Source: a virus
Length of the DNA stretch: 22,468 bases
Reading direction: 5' to 3' (one strand)
IMG/VR virus record: IMGVR_UViG_3300023184_000558
Location: 1-22,468 of that record
The position numbers were made by a program, and so were the translations under genes. The notes beneath the pieces are model-generated. The model saw only the letters and a program-made list of their open reading frames with translations. It had not been told where the DNA came from and searched no databases. Position 1 is the stretch's first letter, and each line of letters opens with the position of its first letter. Shown here piece by piece: positions 14,183-21,981 of the stretch.

Positions 14183-15589
14183 ATGGCAAATACAATTAAA
14201 CTTAAACGTACAAGCACTCCATCTTCAGCGCCTTCATCTTTAGAGTATGGCGAACTAGCAATTAACTATGCTGACGGAAAGCTATTTTATAAGAACAGTT
14301 CAAACAACGTAGTAGAGTTTACTAGTGCAGCAAATCTTGCAGGAACTGTGTACAATGCTACAATAGGCGATGGAACTAGTACGTCATTTGTTCTTACTCA
14401 TAATTTTGGAAGTCGAGATGTAAGCGTAACTGTTAGAGAAGCAACTTCTCCATATGGATTAATATTAACATCATGGGAAGCTACTTCCAACAGTACGGTT
14501 ACAGTTTATTTTGATTCACCCCCTGCTTCTAATTCGGTCAGGGTATCAGTTTACATAGCCGTAGCAGGCCTTGAGGTCGGTCCTACAGGCCCTACAGGTC
14601 CTACAGGGCCAACTGGGCCTACTGGTCCCACAGGATCAGCCGCTAGCCTAACCCTAGGTTCAGTAACGACTGGGACCGCTGGGTCTTCAGTTGCTATTAC
14701 TAATTCTGGAACAAGCTCTGCTGCTACGTTTAACTTTACAATTCCAAGGGGGGATACTGGTGCTACCGGCCCCACAGGACCCACAGGACCTACTGGACCC
14801 ACTGGAACAGCTGCTACAATTACTGTTGGCACAGTCTCTGCTGGCACAGCAGCAGTAACCAACTCAGGTACCTCATCAGCTGCGGTCTTAAACTTTACAT
14901 TACAGACTGGACCAACTGGACCAACAGGAACAACAGGACCAACAGGACCAACTGGATCTGCTGCTACTGTAGCAGTAGGAACTGTAACTACTGGAGCTGC
15001 GGGATCATCAGTAGTAATAACTAATGCGGGATCATCAAGCGCTGCTACATTCAATTTTACCATACCAAGAGGTGATACTGGATTAACTGGTCCAACTGGT
15101 CCAACTGGCCCTACAGGTCCAACAGGACCTACTGGAAGTGTTGGTACAGTAACGTTAGACGATCTTTCTGACGTTATAATAGCAACTCCAGCTTCCGCTC
15201 AAATCTTGAGATACAACGGAACAAATTGGGTTAATTCAGCTACCACTAATATCACAGCACTTGGTACTATAGTCACAGGAACCTGGAACGGAACAGTGTT
15301 AGGCTCTACTTATGGTGGGACTGGAGTCAATAACGGCTCAAGCACTATTACTTTAGCTGGAAACCTTGTTACTTCAGGGGCTAACTCTTTAACCCTTACG
15401 ACAACTGGTGCAACTAACATAACTCTACCAACAAGTGGTACACTTGTTAACACAGCAGTAACAACCCTATCTTCGCTTACATCAGTTGGAACTTTAGGCA
15501 GTTTAACAGTTACTAACAATATAACAGCTGCTCAATTTTACGGTAGAGCTAGAGATACAGAAATTAGATTTTTCATGGAGGTCATCTAA
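14183..15589 (+). CDS. Collagen-like tail fibre with Mtd_N-like N-terminus
   Basis: A 468-residue fibre protein. The N-terminus ([29 protein letters not shown]) is homologous in pattern to the preceding large fibre and fits the Mtd_N-type fibre attachment domain. Residues about 133-318 alternate four collagen-like blocks, mostly Gly-Pro-Thr triplets, with three beta modules of about 35 residues ([16 protein letters not shown] type). The C-terminal 150 residues include [16 protein letters not shown] and other short motifs shared with the previous fibre, ending FMEVI. Collagen-like segments form trimeric rods in phage fibres. Thr in GPT triplets is a known O-glycosylation site in spore collagen-like proteins such as BclA. 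A promoter-like element precedes it; a GGAGG near its end serves the next gene. Confidence 0.85.
   Translation: MANTIKLKRTSTPSSAPSSLEYGELAINYADGKLFYKNSSNNVVEFTSAANLAGTVYNATIGDGTSTSFVLTHNFGSRDVSVTVREATSPYGLILTSWEATSNSTVTVYFDSPPASNSVRVSVYIAVAGLEVGPTGPTGPTGPTGPTGPTGSAASLTLGSVTTGTAGSSVAITNSGTSSAATFNFTIPRGDTGATGPTGPTGPTGPTGTAATITVGTVSAGTAAVTNSGTSSAAVLNFTLQTGPTGPTGTTGPTGPTGSAATVAVGTVTTGAAGSSVVITNAGSSSAATFNFTIPRGDTGLTGPTGPTGPTGPTGPTGSVGTVTLDDLSDVIIATPASAQILRYNGTNWVNSATTNITALGTIVTGTWNGTVLGSTYGGTGVNNGSSTITLAGNLVTSGANSLTLTTTGATNITLPTSGTLVNTAVTTLSSLTSVGTLGSLTVTNNITAAQFYGRARDTEIRFFMEVI
14579..15136 (+). repeat. Collagen-like GPT triplet blocks separated by beta modules
   Basis: Four blocks coding for (Gly-Pro-Thr)n, the first at 14579-14635 with six triplets and the last near 15071-15136. 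Between them are three homologous modules with a [24 protein letters not shown] pattern in varying form. Codons for Pro and Thr vary among blocks (CCT, CCA, CCC; ACA, ACT), so the protein repeat is kept while the DNA has diverged. Confidence 0.85.
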
Positions 15590-15949
15590 ATGGCAATTAC
15601 ACAAAAGCGACTTGCTGGTCCAGCACAGTTAACGGCATCTTCTGCCATTTACTATACAGTTCCGATTAGCACTACTACAATCGTTAAACAAATAATTTTA
15701 ACTAATACAACAGCATCGGCAAAAACTGTTACGGTTAGATTAAAGCCATTAGGAGTAGCTGAAGCAGCAACTCATGATATCATTAGCGCAATGTCGCTTG
15801 CGGCAAATGAATCAATGTCCTTCAACTGTTCATTAGTCTTAAACAACAATGGATCAACAGCAAATGCTACAAATAGTGATCAATTAGCTGCTCTTTGTAG
15901 TTCTGCTACTTCTGTTAACATAACTGTGGTTGGAATAGAAGAAACATAA
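15590..15949 (+). CDS. Conserved small structural protein, probable tail/fibre accessory
   Basis: A 119-residue protein starting at ATG 15590 directly after the preceding stop, with GGAGG about 10 bases upstream. It opens MAITQKRLAGPAQL, then strands YYTVPISTTTIVKQIILTN and KTVTVRLKPLG, a pattern I recall in many phage genes with a beta-sandwich that resembles small tail or head-fibre proteins. It has no enzyme motifs. The genomic place between fibre genes makes a virion role likely; no more precise function can be given. Confidence 0.7.
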   Translation: MAITQKRLAGPAQLTASSAIYYTVPISTTTIVKQIILTNTTASAKTVTVRLKPLGVAEAATHDIISAMSLAANESMSFNCSLVLNNNGSTANATNSDQLAALCSSATSVNITVVGIEET

Positions 15950-15950
15950 A

Positions 15951-16661
15951 ATGCCGGGATTGGTTAGATATGGGGCACCTAGTGCGATGGCATCGTTCAT
16001 TGACTCTCCCGACCCCGTATATGGGACGGGGATGGATGGTTCTGTCACTCTTGATGGAACAACAACCGTTCTTTCAATGGCCCCCTCATCATCAGTTTAC
16101 ACGATGACTCGAGACATCTACTGCTACAATCTTACTATCAATGCAAGCGTAACACTCAAGACTGCTGGCTACAGGCTATTTGTTAAGAATATCCTTACGC
16201 TCAATGCATCGTCCGTTATTGGTTTTACTACTGGCTTTTCAACATCAGGATCCATTGCTCAAGGCGGAGCAGCAAATACGCCCGTCACAAACAGTCTTGG
16301 TGGTGCATCATCAACACAGACAGTTACAGCACCTATTGCTGGTCTTGGTAGTTCAAACTACTACGATGTTCCATGGCAAGCGATCAAAGGTTATGCAGTC
16401 AGTGCAACAACAACCACGCCAACGTTTCTTCGCGGGGGTGCAGGCGGAACATCACAAGAAGGTGGAGGTGTTGTCATTGTTGCTGCAAGATACATCACTC
16501 CTCCTACATCTGGATCTGCAACTATCTCCGCTAATGCAACATCGCCAGCAGGTGGTGGAGTGGTAATTGTGATTAGTTCTTCTGCCGCTCTTCCAACTGG
16601 AGTCACCACTTCCGTCACAGGGAACGCATCGGGAACTTCTAAATATCTACAACTGGTGTGA
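15951..16661 (+). CDS. Gly-rich virion protein, shorter paralogue of the next gene
   Basis: A 236-residue protein starting at ATG 15951, one base after the preceding stop. It aligns by eye with the start and end of the next gene: PGLVRYG, VYGTGMDGSVT, NLTINASVTLKTAGYRLFVKN in the N-terminal 80 residues, then GGAGG and GGGVVIVAARYI near 165-185. These look like short beta-helix or spike proteins with Gly-rich surfaces, as in PGRS-like proteins of actinophages. It lacks the His-rich insertion of its paralogue. Codon use is noticeably more GC-rich at third positions than in the next gene, so the pair may have different origins rather than be a recent tandem duplication. Confidence 0.75.
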   Translation: MPGLVRYGAPSAMASFIDSPDPVYGTGMDGSVTLDGTTTVLSMAPSSSVYTMTRDIYCYNLTINASVTLKTAGYRLFVKNILTLNASSVIGFTTGFSTSGSIAQGGAANTPVTNSLGGASSTQTVTAPIAGLGSSNYYDVPWQAIKGYAVSATTTTPTFLRGGAGGTSQEGGGVVIVAARYITPPTSGSATISANATSPAGGGVVIVISSSAALPTGVTTSVTGNASGTSKYLQLV

Positions 16662-16662
16662 T

Positions 16663-18222
16663 ATGGCTGGCCTGGAAAGATACAATAAACAAACACTAGT
16701 ACAAAGAATTGGTAATGACTCTGTTTATGGGACAGGAGCTGATGGCACTGTTACTATTGCTAGCAATACTACATTAACAAGGGATATGTATTATAGCAAC
16801 TTAACTGTTAACTCAGGAGTTATGTTAAATACTTCAGGTTTTAGAATATTTGTTCAAAATACGCTAACACTAAATGGAGGAATAGGTATAGGGACTTTAA
16901 GCGGAAGTACAGTAGGTGAGCCATCTGGAACCGTATCAAATGGAACTAATTCTGGAACTAGTAACTCAACATCGTTAACATATTCTGTTGGTGGTGCAGG
17001 AGGCGGAGGATCTTCTTCAACCGCTACACAGCTTCCAGAAACTTATAGAACAAATATAGAATTTTTATTATTTGGCTCAGTGGCTGATCCATCTACGCAA
17101 TCTTTTATATCAGTAAAAGGTGGCTCAGCAGGTACAACTGGAACCACTGGAGCAAGCGCACCAATATATGCACCAAATAGTTGGCCTGGAATTGGCGGTG
17201 CAGCCGGCACAAACGGAACGTATGCCCCCAATGCTACAACTGTAAACGCAGCTGGAGGCAAAGGAAACACTGGATATTCAGGGACAAAAACGGGAGCAAC
17301 AGTTGGCCCTGGTGGAGCTGGTGGATCTGGTGGAGCTGGTGGCGGTGTTGTCCTCATTGCAGCTAAAACTATCACAGGATCAGGAAAAGTAATTAGTATT
17401 GGAATCAGCGGTGCTACTGGATCTTCCGGAACTGCAGGGACTGGAGGTTCAGCAGGTCCGGCAAAAACAGCATATGAATCGACTACACAAAGAGGAACAT
17501 CTGGTTCAGACCTAGTTGATGGTCACCAGGCTCCACAAATATCTCATGCAAATGCAAATTCTGGAGCACATGGAGCATACGACACTCATAACCATGGTCA
17601 TATTCCCCATCATGGTGAGGGAGACAAATCTATACATCACATAGCATTGGTGGGAAGAAACTTTCACTCTCATAGTTACGCCCATGATACTGGCTACAAA
17701 GGCGTTCACGTGCACGCCCACGCAGGCCATACTCATCCAGGCCATCAGTATGGACACAATCACCATTACCAACATGCAGACAGCGGTCATCATGCAACCA
17801 ACGTAAATCAAAATCATTATGTTTATGGGCATTCTCATCCAGGTCACTTTGGTCATTATCACATTACTAACAACCATGGTAATATCCACGGAACTGGCCC
17901 TCACCATAACCACGAACCTCACATAGGCCATACAAATAGTTCTACTGTGCAGAACTGGACACACGTACCAGCTAATGCTGGGTCTCACGTTGCTCCTACT
18001 GTATACAGTGGAGGAGCTGGAGGCGACGGAGGTGCTGGAGCTCCAGCTGTAACCGGAAGCTCAGGTAAGCGTGGGGGAGCGGGCGGTGGCGGTGGATCAA
18101 TTATAATAACAGATGCCTCTCTGCCAGTTGGCATTACTATAGACGTTAGATCAGGCCTTACTGCAGATTCAGATAACTATGCTGCCTCAAGTGGCTATTC
18201 ATATGTTATAATAAACTTATAA
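16663..18222 (+). CDS. Gly-rich spike/fibre protein with a His-rich HxH segment
   Basis: A 519-residue paralogue of the preceding gene. N-terminal shared part: AGLERYN, VYGTGADGTVT, NLTVNSGVMLNTSGFRIFVQN. Gly-rich stretches at about 105-118 and 205-226 follow, then GGGVVLIAAKTITGSGKV. Residues 288-442 form a unique insertion with about 40 His, including many HxH motifs (HNHGH, HSH, HVHAH, HTH, HNH, HYH). Gly-rich sequence resumes at about 447 and ends with a strand-rich C-terminus. In T4 gp37, HxH motifs in the needle tip coordinate a row of iron ions; a metal-filled needle is a strong analogy here. No catalytic motif or signal is visible. The gene is intact and uses AT-rich codons. Confidence 0.8.
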   Translation: MAGLERYNKQTLVQRIGNDSVYGTGADGTVTIASNTTLTRDMYYSNLTVNSGVMLNTSGFRIFVQNTLTLNGGIGIGTLSGSTVGEPSGTVSNGTNSGTSNSTSLTYSVGGAGGGGSSSTATQLPETYRTNIEFLLFGSVADPSTQSFISVKGGSAGTTGTTGASAPIYAPNSWPGIGGAAGTNGTYAPNATTVNAAGGKGNTGYSGTKTGATVGPGGAGGSGGAGGGVVLIAAKTITGSGKVISIGISGATGSSGTAGTGGSAGPAKTAYESTTQRGTSGSDLVDGHQAPQISHANANSGAHGAYDTHNHGHIPHHGEGDKSIHHIALVGRNFHSHSYAHDTGYKGVHVHAHAGHTHPGHQYGHNHHYQHADSGHHATNVNQNHYVYGHSHPGHFGHYHITNNHGNIHGTGPHHNHEPHIGHTNSSTVQNWTHVPANAGSHVAPTVYSGGAGGDGGAGAPAVTGSSGKRGGAGGGGGSIIITDASLPVGITIDVRSGLTADSDNYAASSGYSYVIINL

Positions 18223-18237
18223 AAATAGGAGAAAAAA

Positions 18238-18468
18238 ATGTCTTTTTTAAATTCAATAACAGAAGAACAAAAAATAGCTATTCTTGAAGAAGTTAAACTT
18301 TCTAAATCAAGAGATATATATAGGCTATGTGCCATACTAGGTATCGATTCCAATACATTTAATCCAGCAGATTACGTACTTCCATCCCCAGTAATTCAAC
18401 ATGAGACGGTATTATTAGATCAAGCTTGCAAAGCTTATGTAGCAGTTGTTTCTAAGATAGAGGAATAA
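18238..18468 (+). CDS. Small paralogous protein, copy 1
   Basis: A 76-residue mainly helical protein with a strong ribosome site (AGGAG) before ATG 18238. It contains SRDIYRLCAILGIDSNTF, which aligns with SIELYKYCLLAGFDPETF of the small gene at 21734, and both end in a helix of similar type (VAVVSKIEE against MVAIEKKIKQL). The two copies bracket the halogenase/oxygenase cassette. The function is unknown; the compact helical size suggests an adaptor or minor virion protein. The stop overlaps the next start region (TAATGTG). Confidence 0.7.
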   Translation: MSFLNSITEEQKIAILEEVKLSKSRDIYRLCAILGIDSNTFNPADYVLPSPVIQHETVLLDQACKAYVAVVSKIEE

Positions 18469-18469
18469 T

Positions 18470-18886
18470 GTGAATAGAATAATATATTCTCCTACTGAAG
18501 AATATAAGAAAGAAGCAGAAATTCTTGCTGTTCAAGCTGGTCTTCCAATACTTTACGGAGAAAACGAAGATACTAAATTATTAAAATTTGATAGAAATAA
18601 AACTCAAGTTATTTTTATTCCAAAAGAAAGATTTTTGGGTTTTCCTGAAAAAGTAAAAAAAATGTTTGCTTGTCCAATAGGGTATGAAAATGATTGGATT
18701 GGATTAGACTCAAGTATCGAATGTTGGGCTTCAATGGGTGATCTCAATGTCAAAGCAACTTTATCTTTTATGGAGTCACATTTCATTAGATATATAATAA
18801 GATTTCCACAAAGTGGAAGTTGGACTATCAAAATAATAAAAGAAGATAACGTATTAGACAGTGGAGAAATTAAAGTTGTCAACTGA
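18470..18886 (+). CDS. Hypothetical protein, beta-rich C-terminus
   Basis: A 138-residue protein read from GTG 18470. The overlapping ATG at 18468 is followed at once by a stop, so GTG is the start. The N-terminal 65 residues look alpha/beta (YKKEAEILAVQAGLPILYGEN, KTQVIFIPKE). The C-terminal half has strands HFIRYIIRFPQSGSWTIKIIKEDNV that resemble an Ig-like edge. It overlaps the oxygenase start, so the two are probably translated together. The family is not recognised. Confidence 0.65.
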   Translation: MNRIIYSPTEEYKKEAEILAVQAGLPILYGENEDTKLLKFDRNKTQVIFIPKERFLGFPEKVKKMFACPIGYENDWIGLDSSIECWASMGDLNVKATLSFMESHFIRYIIRFPQSGSWTIKIIKEDNVLDSGEIKVVN

Positions 18887-19466
18887 AAAAATAATAACAT
18901 CTTTAGCTCCTGGAATTATCTTATACGAAAACATATTTAATGCAGAAAAATTCTTAGAACAATTAGAAAAAGAATGTGAATCACCATACGGCGACGTTTA
19001 TTGGGATGCTTCTTTTACTGGTGCAGGGAATTATTCTGAATATAGAAGTTCTCTTTCCTGTGACATCTCTCTTATCATGGACCCTCAAAATACTCATAAG
19101 TTATATCCTTTATTCAAAGATTCTATTTATTCAAAATTAGATGAATGCGCAAAAGATTATGGTTTAGAATTTAATATAAAATCATTTATACATGAGCCAA
19201 TGAGTGTTTTAAAGTATATCAATGGTGCCCAATATCGAGCACACAGCGATGCTGATACAAATTCTAATGTAATCAGAACATTTTCAATAGTTGCTTGTCT
19301 TAAGAATGATTCTACTGGAGGACAGTTAGATTTTCCATATTTTGATTTAAGTATAAAGTTAAATGAAGGAAGTGTTATATTTTTTCCTTCTAACTATCCA
19401 TATTTACATATAGCAAGACCAGTTGTTGACGGAACTAAGTATTCTCTGGTAACATGGTACTCATGA
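18876..19466 (+). CDS. 2-oxoglutarate/Fe(II)-dependent oxygenase, prolyl-4-hydroxylase-like
   Basis: A 196-residue oxygenase from TTG 18876, preferred because GGAG lies 9 bases upstream. An in-frame GTG at 18861 (201 residues) has no ribosome site. Family members use Fe(II), O2 and 2-oxoglutarate to hydroxylate a substrate. The iron facial triad is visible: HxD at H123/D125 in YRAHSDAD and a distal His at H178 in LHIARP. K188, ten residues after H178 in GTKYSLVTW, sits where Lys493 binds 2-oxoglutarate in collagen prolyl 4-hydroxylase (H412, D414, H483, K493). A jelly-roll strand pattern (FSIVACLKN, GSVIFFPS) fits. It overlaps the halogenase start (ATGA) by one codon. Substrate unknown; a virion protein or halogenase product is possible. 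Confidence 0.85.
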   Translation: MSTEKIITSLAPGIILYENIFNAEKFLEQLEKECESPYGDVYWDASFTGAGNYSEYRSSLSCDISLIMDPQNTHKLYPLFKDSIYSKLDECAKDYGLEFNIKSFIHEPMSVLKYINGAQYRAHSDADTNSNVIRTFSIVACLKNDSTGGQLDFPYFDLSIKLNEGSVIFFPSNYPYLHIARPVVDGTKYSLVTWYS

Positions 19467-20950
19467 TGAATCAAAATGAGAATTTTAAAATAACTATAGT
19501 TGGTTCCGGGACTGCCGGATTTATATCGGCTTTGATGTTAAAAAGAGCTTTTCCAAACTGTGAAATAACAATTATATCTTCTTCTAAAATAGGAATAATT
19601 GGAGTAGGAGAAGGAAGCACAGAACATTGGCGAGAGTTTATGAAAATCTGCGACATACCAACTGATGAGTTGCTAATTTCAACTGAAGCAACACATAAAT
19701 ATGGAATAAGATTTGAAAATTGGAATACTGCAATTTCAGATTATTACCACAGTATCAATGGAGAAGATCAGCTTTGGTCCTTTTCTTCCTATCCAACGTA
19801 TATGGGTTTTATAGAAAAAGGTAAAATGTTAACCCATCAAACAGCATCTGTCGGTATACAAACTAATAAAATTAGAAGACTCGGTCTTCATGAGAATACA
19901 AATCAATTTCATTTTGATACTATTAAATTAAATCAATATTTTTCTCAACTTTGTTTTGAAAGAATGATTAAAATAATTGATGGAGAAGTACAAGATGTAA
20001 ATTTAAATGAAAAAAATGGAAATATTACTTCAGTAAAAATGCAAGATGGCAATGAAATACAGTCAGACTTTTGGATAGATGCATCAGGATTCTCTAGAGT
20101 CTTAATGAATTCATTAGGCAATAATGAATGGTTTTCTTTTAACGATTATTTGTTGTGCGATTCTGCAATTGCTTTTCCAACAGAATCAGATCCAAGTGGA
20201 GAAATAAGACCATACACAAGAGCTAGAGCAGCTTCTTCTGGGTGGATATGGGAGATTCCTACTCAAAGCAGAAGAGGCAATGGGTATGTATTTAGTTCTA
20301 AATTTTTATCTGAAGAAGAAGCAGTAAAAGAAGCAGAAAAAATAACTGGATATAAAATTCCTAATCATAGATTAATAAAGTTTGATGCAGGATATTTGAA
20401 AAATCCTTGGACAAAAAACTGTTGTGCAGTTGGTCTTTCTTCGTCATTTGTTGAACCATTGGAAGCTTCGAGTATAGGAGCAACTATACAACAGCTTAAG
20501 TGGCTAATACCTTCACTAGCAGCATACACGCCGTCTTCTAAATCAATGCAGAAGAAATATAATTCAGATATGGATAAGATGCTTTTAAACATACTAGATA
20601 TGATTAGATTGCATTATATATCAGATAGAAGAGATACTCCATTCTGGAGAGAAATGGCCAACATGCCAATTCCAGAAGGACTGCAGGATCTGCTCGACCT
20701 TTGGTCGGAACGCCCTCCAAATAGAAATGATATTCCTTCAACCAGCGGACAATTATTTACTGCTACTCATTTTGTCCATGTGGCTCAAGGTCAAAATTTA
20801 TTAAATAGAAATAGTGCTGGTTTATCTTTGAGAAGACTTAATTTAATTGGTGCTGTTAAAAACTCAATGAGTCAGACTAATTCAAGTAGACATAATCACG
20901 AACTTGTAGATCACGCTCAGGCATTAAGAGAAATAGAAGATTATGCATAA
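19463..20950 (+). CDS. Flavin-dependent halogenase (tryptophan-halogenase family)
   Basis: A 495-residue enzyme using FADH2, O2 and halide to make hypohalous acid for halogenation. ATG 19463 overlaps the upstream TGA (ATGA); an in-frame ATG at 19454 would add three residues. The FAD-binding GxGxxG is at 14-19 (GSGTAG). The family-specific WxWxIP is at W261-W263-P266. The catalytic Lys matches K79 (THKYG), the same number as in PrnA, and EPLE (in FVEPLEASSI, about 330-340) marks the site beside the flavin. Length (about 500) is typical. Known viral relatives include VirX1 from cyanophage Syn10, an iodinating halogenase. It forms one unit with the oxygenase and the downstream unknown gene (overlaps of 4 and 8 bases). 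A flavin reductase is not seen nearby and may be supplied by the host. Substrate unknown. Confidence 0.92.
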   Translation: MMNQNENFKITIVGSGTAGFISALMLKRAFPNCEITIISSSKIGIIGVGEGSTEHWREFMKICDIPTDELLISTEATHKYGIRFENWNTAISDYYHSINGEDQLWSFSSYPTYMGFIEKGKMLTHQTASVGIQTNKIRRLGLHENTNQFHFDTIKLNQYFSQLCFERMIKIIDGEVQDVNLNEKNGNITSVKMQDGNEIQSDFWIDASGFSRVLMNSLGNNEWFSFNDYLLCDSAIAFPTESDPSGEIRPYTRARAASSGWIWEIPTQSRRGNGYVFSSKFLSEEEAVKEAEKITGYKIPNHRLIKFDAGYLKNPWTKNCCAVGLSSSFVEPLEASSIGATIQQLKWLIPSLAAYTPSSKSMQKKYNSDMDKMLLNILDMIRLHYISDRRDTPFWREMANMPIPEGLQDLLDLWSERPPNRNDIPSTSGQLFTATHFVHVAQGQNLLNRNSAGLSLRRLNLIGAVKNSMSQTNSSRHNHELVDHAQALREIEDYA

Positions 20951-21728
20951 GCATTACGGTCAAACTAGAAAGGCAAAACCGGGAGAGATTATTGTAACCC
21001 CAAACGATAATAGACTTCTAGAAATGCCACCCATTGTAAATAATCCAGCTTCTCTTCCAAAGTGGTTTAGGCTTATTCCAAAAGGAAAATCCGTTAGACG
21101 ATGCGCTGGTGTAATGGACTATCTATCAATTGGAGTTACTGTTCCTGCGTGGACAAATATTTACGTAGAGCCAAGTCCTGACTCAGATAGTAAGTGGAAT
21201 CTTATGATGGAGAATATTCCATTTTCTCAATTTCAATTTACAAATGAGCCTTTTCCTTTTGAGTCTACCGGCAAATGTCCAATGTCAGAAGTCAGAGATG
21301 TCCAGGATGGTTATTATCCAAAGATAGTTAATCCATGGTTATTCAGAACAGCACCGGGTTGGTCAACTTTAGTTCTTCCAGTTATGTATGAGCCAAATAA
21401 AAACTTTCATGTGATACCAGCTGTCGTAAATACTGATTTTTATCACAACTTAAATTGTGTGTTAAACATTACTGGTAATTCATCATTTAAGATTGAATAC
21501 GGAACACCCTTAATGCATCTAATTCCATTTAAAAGAAGTGAAGATATTTCCAAAATGACATTTGAAGATGATTCAATGTATAAGATGTACCATGCAAGAG
21601 GATATGGAAATGGTTCTTTATTCCCAATAGGTTCTACCTCTGCTGCATATAGAAGAGCAACAAAAGATTTTGATGCGGAACTAGAATCAAACAGTATAAA
21701 AAAGAAAAGTTTTTTTAGAAGAAAATAA
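20943..21728 (+). CDS. Conserved unknown protein coupled to the halogenase
   Basis: A 261-residue protein whose ATG 20943 overlaps the end of the halogenase gene by 8 bases. It is soluble and strand-rich. Visible features: SLPKWFRLIPKG (about 38-49), NPWLFRTAPGWSTLVLPV (about 128-145), and FKIEYGTPLMHLIPFKR (about 180-196), which gives the impression of a double-stranded beta-helix, and a Lys-rich tail (KKKSFFRRK). I recall similar proteins beside phage halogenases but cannot name a function. No metal-binding HxH or HxD motif stands out. Candidate roles: substrate carrier, partner or second modifying enzyme. Confidence 0.75.
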   Translation: MHKHYGQTRKAKPGEIIVTPNDNRLLEMPPIVNNPASLPKWFRLIPKGKSVRRCAGVMDYLSIGVTVPAWTNIYVEPSPDSDSKWNLMMENIPFSQFQFTNEPFPFESTGKCPMSEVRDVQDGYYPKIVNPWLFRTAPGWSTLVLPVMYEPNKNFHVIPAVVNTDFYHNLNCVLNITGNSSFKIEYGTPLMHLIPFKRSEDISKMTFEDDSMYKMYHARGYGNGSLFPIGSTSAAYRRATKDFDAELESNSIKKKSFFRRK

Positions 21729-21733
21729 ACAAT

Positions 21734-21979
21734 ATGACAACTCAAAATCCTCAAGATAAGATTAATTTTTTATCACAAGTAAAACAATCAATATCAATAG
21801 AGTTATACAAATACTGTTTACTTGCTGGTTTTGATCCAGAAACATTTGATTACAAAAATTATTCAGAAAAACAATTAAGTGGAATTAATTTTAATGAAAA
21901 TAATCTTTTTTTAAAAAGTCATTGTGAAAAAATGGTTGCAATTGAAAAAAAAATAAAACAACTAAATAGTCAGGAATAA
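21734..21979 (+). CDS. Small paralogous protein, copy 2
   Basis: An 81-residue helical protein, paralogue of the gene at 18238 (shared core xLYxYCxLAGFDPETF with an aromatic/acidic follow-up YKNY against ADY). Its start is six bases after the preceding stop. The C-terminus is Lys-rich. Two copies flanking an accessory cassette suggest duplication with later divergence or a repeated adaptor that pairs with neighbouring genes. Confidence 0.7.
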   Translation: MTTQNPQDKINFLSQVKQSISIELYKYCLLAGFDPETFDYKNYSEKQLSGINFNENNLFLKSHCEKMVAIEKKIKQLNSQE

Positions 21980-21981
21980 AT

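Noticed and set aside
12054-15589. Diversity-generating retroelement target, suggested by the Mtd_N-like N-terminus
   Set aside because: No reverse transcriptase and no template/variable repeat pair with A-directed differences is visible in the window.
17512-17988. Antisense frame opposite the His-rich segment
   Set aside because: Met/Val-rich shadow produced by CAT/CAC-rich codons on the + strand; no other support.
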